The notes beneath the pieces were generated by a model. It had not been told where the DNA came from and made no database searches. It saw only the letters and a program-made list of their open reading frames with translations. Shown here one piece after another: positions 1 through 7,488 of a stretch of 16,315 bases of DNA. Source of the DNA: Geodermatophilaceae bacterium (lineage in GTDB: Bacteria; Actinomycetota; Actinomycetes; Mycobacteriales; Geodermatophilaceae); assembly GCA_013814015.1 (NCBI GenBank), contig JACCQS010000482.1, positions 1-16,315 on the forward strand, in the 5' to 3' direction. Each line of letters starts with the position of its first letter. Position 1 is the first letter of the stretch. Made by a program: the position numbers and the translations under genes.

Positions 1-116
1 GCGATCACCAGTCCTCGTCCACCGCGACGATCGGGCCGACGGTCGGCGTGGGTCAGGTCGCCGAAGTCGGCCAGCCGAGGATCGGCCGGGTCGCGGATCT
101 CGATCGGCCCGGCCAT
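1..116 (-). CDS. TrmH/SpoU-family RNA 2'-O-methyltransferase, N-terminal fragment
   Basis: Only the first 38 codons are visible; the gene runs off the left edge of the window. Reading leftwards from an ATG at 116, the peptide begins MAGPIEIRDPADPRLADF and continues GDLTHADRRPDRRGGRGLVIA. The DPADPRLADF...DLT...RGLVIAEG-type opening is characteristic of actinobacterial SpoU-class methyltransferases, which methylate ribose 2'-OH in rRNA or tRNA using S-adenosylmethionine. The catalytic SPOUT domain lies outside the window, so this call rests on the N-terminal signature alone. An AGGA-like ribosome binding site lies about 9 bases upstream of the ATG. The gene is divergent from the ABC permease that starts at 281. 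In M. tuberculosis a homologous methyltransferase (Rv0881) lies beside MarR and DUF2530 genes, which agrees with the rest of this window. Confidence 0.75.
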   Translation of the reverse strand, partial: MAGPIEIRDPADPRLADFGDLTHADRRPDRRGGRGLVI

Positions 117-164
117 GTGGTCATCCTGCCCGGGCGTTGCCTCACGAGCGACGAGATCACAGCT

Positions 165-194
165 TCATCACGCAGCAGGTCCAACGGCTGTCAA
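165..194 (-). promoter_or_regulatory. Possible promoter for the methyltransferase gene
   Basis: On the minus strand a perfect TTGACA (189-194) is followed after 18 bases by TGATGA (165-170), a poor -10 match. It lies about 50 bases upstream of the ATG at 116, in the divergent intergenic region 117-280. The -35 is convincing and the -10 is not, so treat this as tentative. I see no clear promoter for the permease in the opposite direction. Confidence 0.25.
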
Positions 195-280
195 CTGACC
201 GTATCCTCACCGAAACTGCTGCGGTCCGGCGAACCGGCCGGGGCCAGCGGCTGAGCGCGAGGACATGCGGGAGGTGGCCG

Positions 281-3100
281 TTGCCGTCGATCGTCGAAGA
301 TCGGGTCAGCGAGCCGGCCACCAGCCAGAAGCTCACCACCGGACAACCCGCACCGTCCGCTGACGGGGGCGGCAGGGACACCCGTCCCCCGCGTACGGCG
401 CGCGGCCTGCTGCTGCTCCCCCCGTGGATCCGCGCCCCGATGCTCGGGCTGCGCCAACCCGGCGCCTTCTTCGCGGTGGCGGTGGCCGCGGCGATCCTGG
501 CCTGCGCGGCGGCCTCGGCGGCGCTGTTCCTCTCCTCGGCGAGTTCGGCCTCACTTCAGCAGCAGATCAACGACCGGTGCGACAACGCGGCGTACCCGAT
601 GATCGGGACGCAGACCTACCTCGGGCCATTCTTTCGGCCTGAGAACGAGGCCGACGTCCGGCCGGAGTTCACTGCGCAGACCGATCAGGCATACCCCGAA
701 GCCCTTGCCCGGCAAGGGATGGACAGCAATCCGATCTTCATCGGCGCGCAGTCCATCCTCACCGAGAACGGCCAGGCGCCCAGCGCGCAGAACGCTCGAT
801 TCGTACGGCCGTTCTACCGCCCCGGTGCGGTGGATCAGATCACTGTGCTGGATTCCGGATCCGGGAACGGGATCTACGTGCCGTCCTTCGTTGCCGAGCG
901 AGATCAGATCAGCGTTGGCGACAGCCTGGAGGCCGACGGGGCGAGCGTCCCGGTGGTCGGGATCTATCAGAATCTGTACGACGAGCCGGTACGGGACTTC
1001 TGGTGCTCCTACAGCAGTTTGTTCAACAACGAGACCAACGCCAATACACCACCGGCCGACCTGGTGATCGCCACCGACGAGGCGACGTTCTACGACCTGG
1101 CTCTCGCCCGCGACAACGCCAACTCACAAGGCGGTATGGGGTTCTTCGACGAAACCTCGGTACGGATGTGGGAGGTGCCGGTCGACCCGGACACCGTGAC
1201 CAGCACGTCGGCGTCGGAGAACGTGGCGAGGCAGGACGTCGCGTTCCGCGAGGCAAGAAGCATCTCCGGTGACCCCACTCGGCCGGGCGATTTTCGCGAG
1301 GACAGCTTCCAGAGCGAAGAACTCAGCAGACTGATCGATCGCTCGCAGCGCCTGGAGAACGGGCTTCGCGGGCCGGTCATCCCGACCGCTGTGGCCGGCA
1401 CGATCCTGGCGATGCTCCTGGTCATGGCCGCCGGCAGTTACTGGGCCGACCGGCGGCTGCGCGAGGTGCGGCTGCTGTCCTCTCGCGGTGTGGGCCCCGG
1501 TGCGCTCGCGGTCAAGGCGGCCCTGGAGTTGGTCATCCCGGCTGCGCTGGGAACGGTGGCCGGCTATTACCTCGCGCGCGGGCTTATCGCCCTGGCCGGC
1601 CCAGCCGACGACCTCGACCCGGATGCGTTACGTAGCGCCATCCTCACCACGATCGCCGGATTCGTGATCGGCTTGATCCTGCTCTCCTCGGTGGCCGGGA
1701 TCCGTTCCCGGAACTTCACCGAGAAGCCGATCGGTCACAAGCGCTCCTGGCTGAGCCTGATCCCGTACGAACTGATCCTGCTGGGCGCGGCCGGCTACCT
1801 GTGGTGGCAACTGCGTGGGCAGGAAGCCGTCGTTTTCGACGGCTCGGTCGCTCAGGTCAACGGGCTGCTCGTCTCCTTCCCGTTGCTGTTCCTTGCCGGC
1901 GCCGCCGTCCTGGTCGTACGGCTGATCATGGTGGTCCTTCCCGCCCTGCGGCGGCGGGCCCATGGTTGGTCGCCGGCGGCCTTCGTCGCGGTCAACCAGC
2001 TCACCGCCAACCGGGTCGTGAGCGCGAGCCTGCTGGCCGCGCTGTGCCTGCCGATCGCGGTCCTGACCTACTCAGCGACCCTGACCGCCTCTAGCCAGCG
2101 AACCGTCGACAGCAAGGCGCTGACCAGCGTGGGCGCCGAGCGGGCGGTGACGAGCTTCGGTGACCTGGAAGCGACGCCGGCAGTAGACGCCGCGGGGACC
2201 CTGGTGGCGCGGTACCAGGCAGCCTTCGTCGACGGGGCCGAGGCGACGGCGCTCGGTGTCGACCCGGCCGACTTCGCCAGTGAGGCGTACTGGGAGGACA
2301 GTTTCGCCGAGCAGGATCTCGAGTCGATGCTCGCGCAGCTGCCGGACATGGCCGGAGACCGGATCCCGGTGCTCGCGGCCGGTGGCGTGCCGCTCGGCCC
2401 GATCACCCTGGAACTAGGTGGGAACAGTCAGGCACTCTCGCTCGACGCCGAGGTCGTCGCGGTGGCCGACGTGCTGCCCGGGCGTCGGACGGCCGAGCCG
2501 CTGATCCTGCTCGATGACCGGCTGATCGGCGTCGAGGCGCCGCAGTCGGCCAACCTGCGTTACGAGATCTGGACCAACGGTGATCCGGAACCAGCTGCCG
2601 CCGAGATCCGCGAGCAGGGCGCGCGGCTGTTTCGGGTGTTCACCACCACGGAGGTCTTCGAGCTGGCCAACTTCCTGGGTGTCTCCTGGACCTTCGGCTA
2701 CCTACAGGCCTTGGCCGGCTTCGTCGGAGTCATCGCGATCGGCGGTCTGCTGCTCTACCTCGAGACCCGGCAGCGCAAACGTACTGCCTCCTACGCTATG
2801 GCCCGCCGGATGGGCCTGTCCCGTTGGACGCATTTCCGTTCGTTGCTGGCCGAGTTGGGCAGCGTTCTGGTGGTCGCCTTGATAGTGGGCGCCGGCCTGG
2901 CCGCCGCAGCGATTGCGATGGCCTACCGGCAGCTGGACGTGGACCCTATCCGCGAACCCAGCCCGCTGCTGGCTATCCCGTGGATCACCCTCGCGGGCAT
3001 CGCGGCGGCCACGATCGTGGTGGCGTTCGGCACTGCCGGGTACGCCCAGCGTCGATCAGATCGCGCCAATCCTGCGGAGGTGCTACGTCTTGGCGGATGA
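281..3100 (+). CDS. ABC transporter permease, FtsX/MacB type, 939 aa
   Basis: Large polytopic permease with two FtsX-like modules. With a TTG start at 281, TM1 is at about residues 61-84, followed by a roughly 280-residue extracytoplasmic domain. A first membrane bundle starts near residue 366 (GPVIPTAVAGTILAMLLVMAAG), then come several helices, a second extracytoplasmic domain, and three C-terminal helices ending near residue 923. About ten helices are visible. Such proteins work with separate ATPase subunits as mechanotransmission-type ABC systems, acting on lipids, lipoproteins, peptides or cell-envelope enzymes rather than necessarily moving a solute through the membrane. The TTG start is chosen because GGGAGGT lies at 269-275 with good spacing; an upstream in-frame ATG at 137 has no such site. 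The two ATPases downstream (3090-3887, 3976-4671) are its likely partners, the first overlapping its stop codon. The substrate cannot be told from sequence. Confidence 0.87.
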   Translation: MPSIVEDRVSEPATSQKLTTGQPAPSADGGGRDTRPPRTARGLLLLPPWIRAPMLGLRQPGAFFAVAVAAAILACAAASAALFLSSASSASLQQQINDRCDNAAYPMIGTQTYLGPFFRPENEADVRPEFTAQTDQAYPEALARQGMDSNPIFIGAQSILTENGQAPSAQNARFVRPFYRPGAVDQITVLDSGSGNGIYVPSFVAERDQISVGDSLEADGASVPVVGIYQNLYDEPVRDFWCSYSSLFNNETNANTPPADLVIATDEATFYDLALARDNANSQGGMGFFDETSVRMWEVPVDPDTVTSTSASENVARQDVAFREARSISGDPTRPGDFREDSFQSEELSRLIDRSQRLENGLRGPVIPTAVAGTILAMLLVMAAGSYWADRRLREVRLLSSRGVGPGALAVKAALELVIPAALGTVAGYYLARGLIALAGPADDLDPDALRSAILTTIAGFVIGLILLSSVAGIRSRNFTEKPIGHKRSWLSLIPYELILLGAAGYLWWQLRGQEAVVFDGSVAQVNGLLVSFPLLFLAGAAVLVVRLIMVVLPALRRRAHGWSPAAFVAVNQLTANRVVSASLLAALCLPIAVLTYSATLTASSQRTVDSKALTSVGAERAVTSFGDLEATPAVDAAGTLVARYQAAFVDGAEATALGVDPADFASEAYWEDSFAEQDLESMLAQLPDMAGDRIPVLAAGGVPLGPITLELGGNSQALSLDAEVVAVADVLPGRRTAEPLILLDDRLIGVEAPQSANLRYEIWTNGDPEPAAAEIREQGARLFRVFTTTEVFELANFLGVSWTFGYLQALAGFVGVIAIGGLLLYLETRQRKRTASYAMARRMGLSRWTHFRSLLAELGSVLVVALIVGAGLAAAAIAMAYRQLDVDPIREPSPLLAIPWITLAGIAAATIVVAFGTAGYAQRRSDRANPAEVLRLGG

Positions 3101-3887
3101 CCGCGCCTCGGACTCGTCCTGGGAGTTCCATTGGGGTGACTCGTCCTTCGACGAGGCCGCCGACGGTGTGCCGGGTGACGCGCCGAGCGTTCTGGTCACT
3201 GATCCGGCTCGTACGGCGGCCGCGTCGGTCATCGACGTCGGCAAGGTTTACCGGACCGCCACCGAAGAGGTGAATGCACTTCTCGACGTCTCCAAGGTCT
3301 TCCCGCGTGGCCGGATCACCGCGATCGCTGGACCTTCCGGCTCGGGCAAGTCGTCATTGCTGCGGATCCTGGCCTGCGTGGATCGACCGAGCTCGGGCAC
3401 GGTGCTGGTCGAGGGCCGTGATGTCGCGACATTGCGGGTCCGCCAACGCCGGGCCCTGCGGCGCGCGTCGGTGTCGTACATGTTCCAGAATCCGATCGAC
3501 AACCTGGTGGACTACCTGCCGGCTCGCGAGCAGGTCAGGCTGGCCTCCCGGCTGCGTGGGATCCGGACCGGTGCAGAGGAGATCGAACGACTGCTGAGGG
3601 TGCTCGGGCTGGACCATCGGCTACGCCATACCCCCCATCAGCTCTCCGGCGGGGAACAGCAACGGTTGGCCGCGGCGTGCGCGGTGATCGGGCATCCGGC
3701 CATCGTGATCGCCGACGAGCCAACCGCAGAACTGGATTCGGCCGCCGCCGACCGGGTCCTCGAGGCATTCCGGGATCTGCGCGCCGAGGGCGTGGCGTTT
3801 GTGATCTCCTCCCACGATCCACGCGTCGTCGCGATCGCGGACCACCTGCTGCGTCTGGACCACGGAAGGGTGGTCGAAAGCAATTGA
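3090..3887 (+). CDS. ABC transporter ATP-binding protein (canonical), partner of the FtsX-type permease
   Basis: A 265-aa nucleotide-binding subunit of the MacB/LolD type. Visible motifs are Walker A GPSGSGKSS (81-89), Q-loop Gln133 (MFQNP), signature LSGGEQQR (185-192), Walker B IVIADE (205-210), D-loop TAELDS and H-loop His242. All catalytic elements are intact. An unusual acidic 45-residue leader (MADDRASDSSWEF...) precedes the nucleotide-binding domain. The TTG start at 3090 overlaps the end of the permease gene by 11 bases and has GGAGGT at 3076-3081, 8 bases upstream, so translation is probably coupled to the permease. Longer in-frame starts exist inside the permease gene but would give a tail that is only its frame-shifted shadow. 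It presumably energises the permease encoded just upstream, as a homodimer or paired with the second ATPase. Confidence 0.87.
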   Translation: MADDRASDSSWEFHWGDSSFDEAADGVPGDAPSVLVTDPARTAAASVIDVGKVYRTATEEVNALLDVSKVFPRGRITAIAGPSGSGKSSLLRILACVDRPSSGTVLVEGRDVATLRVRQRRALRRASVSYMFQNPIDNLVDYLPAREQVRLASRLRGIRTGAEEIERLLRVLGLDHRLRHTPHQLSGGEQQRLAAACAVIGHPAIVIADEPTAELDSAAADRVLEAFRDLRAEGVAFVISSHDPRVVAIADHLLRLDHGRVVESN

Positions 3888-3904
3888 GCGCCCGCCAGGT
3901 CGAA

Positions 3905-3955
3905 GATCATGAGCGTCTCAGGTTTAGTGGTAGTGCACCCCAGGCGCTCATGATC
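3905..3955. repeat. Hairpin repeat with GATCATGAGC arms between the two ATPase genes
   Basis: Arms GATCATGAGCG (3905-3915) and CGCTCATGATC (3945-3955) are perfect 11-bp inverted repeats. With one G-T wobble the stem reaches 14 bp (3905-3918 with 3942-3955) around a 23-base loop. The right arm continues outward into the self-complementary CATGATCATG. A 14-mer from this element, read on the minus strand (3946-3959), recurs at 5602-5615 in a second hairpin. It occupies most of the 88-base gap between the ATPase genes, so it could be an intercistronic mRNA structure, a terminator or a small dispersed element. Confidence 0.7.
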
Positions 3956-3975
3956 ATGGAATCTGGGGATGCAGG

Positions 3976-4671
3976 ATGAGCCGCCATGGGGCGTTGATGA
4001 CGGCGCAGGGGCTGGTGAAGTCCTATCGCCGCGACGCCGAGACCGTGCACGCCCTGCGCGGAGTCACGCTTTCGATCAATCGGGGGCAGGTCGTCGCACT
4101 GATCGGTCCGTCCGGGTCCGGAAAGAGCACCCTGCTCAATGTTCTGTGCGGCTGGGAACATGCCGAGGCCGGGCAGCTGCTGCTCGACGAGTCGCTCGGC
4201 GCCAGCAAGCCCGAGGATCTGCCCTGGGGGCGCGTGGCGCTCGTACCGCAGGCCCTGGGCTTACTCGAGGAGCTCACCATCCTGGACAACGTGCTGATGC
4301 CCGCGCGGCTGGCCGGCGGCGTGAAGCCCATGCTGGGTCGAGCCGAGGAGCTGATGTCGGAGTTCGGTATCGATCACCTCACCGCTCGCTATCCCGACCA
4401 GGTGTCTCTTGGGGAGCAGCAGCGTACGGCGGTCGCGCGTGCCCTCTTGCTCTCTCCGCTGGTGGTCCTGGCCGATGAACCTTCCGCGCATCAGGACGCG
4501 GGCTGGTCCGACGTCCTGTTCGCCGCCTTCTCGCGACTGGCCGCCCAGGGTCACGCCTGCCTGATCGCGACGCATAACCCGGTTGTCTGGGAACGCGCCG
4601 ACACGGTGTTCGCCATGCGCGACGGCGAGCTGGCCACTCACAACACCCGATCGGCTGCAGCCGCCCCCTAA
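3976..4671 (+). CDS. ABC transporter ATP-binding protein with degenerate signature motif
   Basis: A 231-aa nucleotide-binding subunit of the MacB/LolD type. Walker A GPSGSGKST is at 44-52, Q-loop Gln92 (VPQALG), Walker B VVLADE at 163-168 and H-loop His200 (ATHN). The signature motif is VSLGEQQR (143-150) instead of LSGGEQQR, losing the first glycine, and the D-loop region reads SAHQD rather than SALD. One composite ATP site of a dimer containing this subunit may therefore be weak. The ATG at 3976 is supported by GGGGA at 3965-3969; an in-frame ATG seven codons later is possible. It lies 88 bases after the first ATPase on the same strand, so it most likely belongs to the same transporter, perhaps as the second half of a heterodimeric ATPase pair. 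Confidence 0.84.
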   Translation: MSRHGALMTAQGLVKSYRRDAETVHALRGVTLSINRGQVVALIGPSGSGKSTLLNVLCGWEHAEAGQLLLDESLGASKPEDLPWGRVALVPQALGLLEELTILDNVLMPARLAGGVKPMLGRAEELMSEFGIDHLTARYPDQVSLGEQQRTAVARALLLSPLVVLADEPSAHQDAGWSDVLFAAFSRLAAQGHACLIATHNPVVWERADTVFAMRDGELATHNTRSAAAAP

Positions 4672-5520
4672 CTAGTTCGGGTCCTGACCGCGCAGCCAAT
4701 CGCCGTCTCGCTCATGCGGCAACTGCGCGGAGTCCGAGTCGGTGCCTGCGCCAACGGGCTGAAGTGACCTGTTGAACTCCTGTTCGAGATTGAGCTCAGC
4801 CTCGGTCGGTGACAGGCCGATGATCACCAGCATGATGACCGCCAGCAAGCTGATCCCGACGACAAGTGGGAGCAGGAAGTCGAAGGCGCTTGCCCCCACC
4901 GGCCCCGCGGGGTCGGCATTGGCGTGGACTCCCATGGCGGCCATCCCGGTGTAGTGCATTCCGCTGATCGCCACCCCCATGACCAGCGCGGCTGCGACCG
5001 TGGCCAGGTGCCCGCGAACCCGGAGGGTGAACCACAGAGCCACGGTCGCGGCGACGACTGCGATGAGCAACGATGCTGCTACCAGCAGCACGTCGTAGTC
5101 GATGTCTGCCGCCATCCTCATCGCGCCCATGCCCATGTAGTGCATGCTCGCCACGCCGAGGCCGGTCACGACACCGCCGCCGATGAGCGCGGCCCGGCGC
5201 GACCCGCCGAACCCGACGATGAACAGGCCGATACCGACGACGACAACGGCGACCAGCATGCTGAGCAGCGTCAGTCCGACGTTGTAGCGGATTTCGATGC
5301 CGCCGACACGGAACCCCAGCATGGCGATGAAGTGCATCACCCAGACGCCGGTGCCACCGATGGACACAGCGGCGAGCAGCAGCCACAGGGCACGGGATCG
5401 CCCGGTGGTGCCACGCGCCCGGGCCGTGCACTGCAGGCCCAGCAGAGACCCGGCGCAGGACATCGCGTACGCGAGTGCCGGAGTCAGAAAGCCGAACGCG
5501 AAATGATCAATTTCGGACAT
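4672..5520 (-). CDS. MHYT-domain integral membrane sensor protein
   Basis: A 282-aa protein with about seven membrane helices and the three conserved MHYT-type motifs: MHFIAM (62-67), MHYMGM (126-131) and MHYTGM (188-193). The His and Met residues near the outer membrane face are thought to bind a metal, probably copper, and to sense a diatomic gas; that role is proposed for the family, not shown here. In other bacteria MHYT domains are often fused to GGDEF/EAL or kinase modules. This one has only a hydrophilic tail of about 45 residues (from IIGLSPTEAEL), so any output must go through a partner. The N-terminus (MSEIDHFAFGFLTPALAYAMSC) fits stand-alone actinobacterial members, supporting the ATG at 5520; AAAGG lies 10 bases upstream. 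It converges on the second ATPase gene: its stop codon starts the base after that gene ends. Confidence 0.86.
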   Translation of the reverse strand: MSEIDHFAFGFLTPALAYAMSCAGSLLGLQCTARARGTTGRSRALWLLLAAVSIGGTGVWVMHFIAMLGFRVGGIEIRYNVGLTLLSMLVAVVVVGIGLFIVGFGGSRRAALIGGGVVTGLGVASMHYMGMGAMRMAADIDYDVLLVAASLLIAVVAATVALWFTLRVRGHLATVAAALVMGVAISGMHYTGMAAMGVHANADPAGPVGASAFDFLLPLVVGISLLAVIMLVIIGLSPTEAELNLEQEFNRSLQPVGAGTDSDSAQLPHERDGDWLRGQDPN

Positions 5521-5587
5521 GCAAAAGAAACCTTTACTGAAGAGCCTACGCTGGAATCTGTCAGCCAGTGTGCAGCTGGTTGCGTTC

Positions 5588-5652
5588 CGTGAGCGTCGTC
5601 GCCATGATCATGAGCTTCGCGGATGCACCGTCAATGCGCCTGATCGCTCACG
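5588..5652. repeat. Second GATCATGAGC-type hairpin repeat, overlapping the 3' end of the MFS gene
   Basis: Outer arms CGTGAGCG (5588-5595) and CGCTCACG (5645-5652) form a perfect 8-bp inverted repeat. Inside it lies CCATGATCATGAGC (5602-5615), identical to the outer arm of the 3905-3959 element read on its minus strand. Both elements also contain TGCACC between their ends. The stop codon of the minus-strand MFS gene (5608-5610) and its last 14 codons lie inside this element. It may act as the transcription terminator of that gene, or be a copy of a small dispersed repeat that has landed on the gene end. Confidence 0.55.
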
Positions 5653-6987
5653 ATTGGGCCCGAGGCGCACCCGCGGGCGGGGAAAGACCCGGGCCTGGAG
5701 CCGAAGGCCTCGTGAGCGGATGCCGATCAATCCAAGCGCCGCAGCCGCGACCGCGACGATCGCCCCGCCGGCGATCAAGCCCACCGGCGCGCCCAGGTTC
5801 TCGCCCATCCACCCGACGACGGGCGCCCCGACCGGCGTACCGCCCATGAAGGCCATGAAGTACAGCGCCATCACCCGCCCACGCATCGTCGGATCGACGC
5901 CAAGCTGTACGAACGAGTTCGCCGCCACCATGAAGGTCAGCGCGGCGGCTCCGGTGGGAATGAGCACCACCGCGAAGGCCAGATATCCCGGCATAAATCC
6001 GCAGGCCACCTCGAACAGTCCGAAGACCAACGCGGCCAGATAGAGCGTGCGCTGCCGCGGTCGCCCAGCGCGCCGGGTCGAGAGCAGGGCGCCGGACAGC
6101 GATCCGAGGGCGAAGGCTGTGGAGAGCAGCCCGAACGCCTCGGCCCCTCGGCCGAACACGTCGGTGACCATCAGGGCCATGGTGATCTGGAAGTTCAGGC
6201 CGAAGGTACCGACGACGAACACCAGCAGCATCGCTGCCTTGATGTCCGGATGGCCGTTGACGTAGGTCAGGGCGGCGCGCAACTGGCCGCGCCCCCGAGG
6301 AACTTCCGGCGAACGGCTCAGCTCACTGGGGCGCATGAACCGCAGGGCGAGAATGGTCACCACATAACTGCCCGCGTTCAGCAGGAATACCGGCCCGGTG
6401 TCGTCCCCGGCGGCCGCGATCATGAGCCCGGCGATGGCCGGACCCACGAGTCGGGCGGCGTTGAAGATCGCCGAGTTCAGGCTGACCGCATTCGCCAGAT
6501 TGTCCGTGCCGACGATCTCGGAGGCGAACGACTGCCGGATTGGCATGTCCATGGCCGCGGCCACCCCGAGACATCCGGCAATCACGAAGACGTGCCAGAG
6601 CGCTACCAGATCGGTCAGGACGAGCAGCCCGAGCACCAGGGCCGCCAGGCCCATCGTCGCCTGCGTGATCATCATCAGCCTGCGCTTGTCGTAACGGTCG
6701 GCGAGCATCCCGCCGTACAGGCTCAATGCAAGAATCGGCGCGAACTGCAACGCGGTCACGATGCCCAGCGCAAGACCGCTGTCGGACAGCTGCAGAACCA
6801 GCCAGTCCTGGGCGATGCGCTGCATCCAGGTGCCGGTGTTGTTCACCAAGTTCGCCCCGGCGTACAACCGGAAGTTCCGGATCCGGAGCGAGCGGAAGGC
6901 GCCGCCGGTAGCCAGGGCGGGGACGGCGGGGACGGCGGGGACGGCGGGGACGGCAACGTCGGCAGCGGCGGCGGCGGTCGCGGTCAT
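5608..6987 (-). CDS. MFS drug/metabolite exporter (MFS_3, EntS-like)
   Basis: A 459-aa major facilitator with about 12 helices. The opening FRSLRIRNFRLYAGANLVNNTGTWMQRIAQDWLVL (from about residue 31) and motif A GGMLADRYDKRR (92-103) are typical of the MFS_3/EntS-like group of proton-driven exporters, which includes enterobactin and macrolide effluxers. The ATG at 6987 overlaps the MarR stop in an ATGA, so the two are co-translated and the exporter is probably controlled by MarR. Two oddities are visible. The N-terminus contains a VPA tripeptide run encoded by a 9-bp tandem repeat. The last 14 residues (RERSGALTVHPRSS) are encoded inside a hairpin repeat, suggesting the original C-terminus was replaced or extended. 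The substrate is unknown. Confidence 0.9.
   Translation of the reverse strand: MTATAAAAADVAVPAVPAVPAVPALATGGAFRSLRIRNFRLYAGANLVNNTGTWMQRIAQDWLVLQLSDSGLALGIVTALQFAPILALSLYGGMLADRYDKRRLMMITQATMGLAALVLGLLVLTDLVALWHVFVIAGCLGVAAAMDMPIRQSFASEIVGTDNLANAVSLNSAIFNAARLVGPAIAGLMIAAAGDDTGPVFLLNAGSYVVTILALRFMRPSELSRSPEVPRGRGQLRAALTYVNGHPDIKAAMLLVFVVGTFGLNFQITMALMVTDVFGRGAEAFGLLSTAFALGSLSGALLSTRRAGRPRQRTLYLAALVFGLFEVACGFMPGYLAFAVVLIPTGAAALTFMVAANSFVQLGVDPTMRGRVMALYFMAFMGGTPVGAPVVGWMGENLGAPVGLIAGGAIVAVAAAALGLIGIRSRGLRLQARVFPRPRVRLGPNRERSGALTVHPRSS
6916..6954. repeat. 9-bp tandem repeat, four copies plus a partial
   Basis: GGCGGGGAC is repeated perfectly four times (6916-6951), followed by GGC. On the minus strand each unit encodes Val-Pro-Ala in the N-terminal tail of the MFS exporter. 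Units of nine bases keep the reading frame, so copy-number changes would alter only tail length. Confidence 0.9.
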
Positions 6988-7418
6988 GACTCCAGCAACC
7001 TCTCGATGATGGCGCTGGCCATCCGAAGCTGATCGCGCTCTTGCGGTTTGAGTTCGTTCATCCGCTGGGCCAGCCAGGCTTCGCGCATCCGGATCTCGTC
7101 GTCCAACAGCGCCCTGGCCGTGTCAGTGACCTGCACGATCACCTGACGCCCATCGGTCGCGTGCTTGCTCCTGGCGACGAGTCCGGCGCCCTCGAGGGTG
7201 GCCAGGACGCGGGTCATAGACGGCGGCTGCACGCGCTCGTACGCCGCGAGTTCGCCTGGGGTGAGCGGACCTTTGGCCCGCAGCGTGGACAGCGCTGCGA
7301 GTTGAGTCAGGGTGAGCGAGGTGTCTGCGCGCTGACTGCGTAACCGACGCGAGAGCCGCATCACCGCCAGGCGCAGATCGTGAGCCAGGGCGGCAGTGTC
7401 GAGCGTTGTTCGTCCCAT
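6984..7418 (-). CDS. MarR-family transcriptional regulator
   Basis: A 144-aa dimeric winged-helix regulator. The helix-turn-helix lies at about residues 37-77 (LTQLAALSTLRAKGPLTPGELAAYERVQPPSMTRVLATLEGAGLV), with the wing at about 83-93 (RSKHATDGRQV). Flanking N- and C-terminal helices would form the dimer interface. Family members usually repress divergent or co-transcribed efflux genes and release DNA on binding phenolic or drug-like ligands. Here the MFS exporter follows directly with an ATGA overlap, the classic repressor/pump arrangement. A near-palindrome with ACGATCG half-sites lies 3-27 bases upstream of the ATG (7421-7445), consistent with autoregulation. No strong Shine-Dalgarno sequence is seen, so the mRNA may be leaderless or nearly so. 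A MarR gene also lies near DUF2530 in mycobacteria (Rv0880/Rv0879c). Confidence 0.9.
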   Translation of the reverse strand: MGRTTLDTAALAHDLRLAVMRLSRRLRSQRADTSLTLTQLAALSTLRAKGPLTPGELAAYERVQPPSMTRVLATLEGAGLVARSKHATDGRQVIVQVTDTARALLDDEIRMREAWLAQRMNELKPQERDQLRMASAIIERLLES

Positions 7419-7420
7419 TC

Positions 7421-7445
7421 CGATCGTTAGTTTACCTTACGATCG
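7421..7445. promoter_or_regulatory. Putative MarR operator overlapping the marR promoter/start region
   Basis: Half-sites CGATCGT (7421-7427) and ACGATCG (7439-7445) form a perfect 7-bp inverted repeat with an 11-base, AT-richer centre. Additional symmetric positions (A7429/T7437, G7430/C7436) extend the dyad. On the minus strand the centre contains TAAACT and TAAGGT, either of which fits a TANNNT -10 box. Binding here would block the marR-MFS operon. The length and symmetry fit MarR-family sites, but assignment to this regulator is inferred from position. Confidence 0.5.
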
Positions 7446-7488
7446 ACACGATCACCTTCCTACGTCGAGCCGGGGCCTGGTCCTTCGA

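Noticed and set aside
137..280. Upstream ATG start (137) for the FtsX-type permease
   Set aside because: No ribosome binding site, and the extra 48 residues look like non-coding translation. TTG 281 has GGGAGGT well placed.
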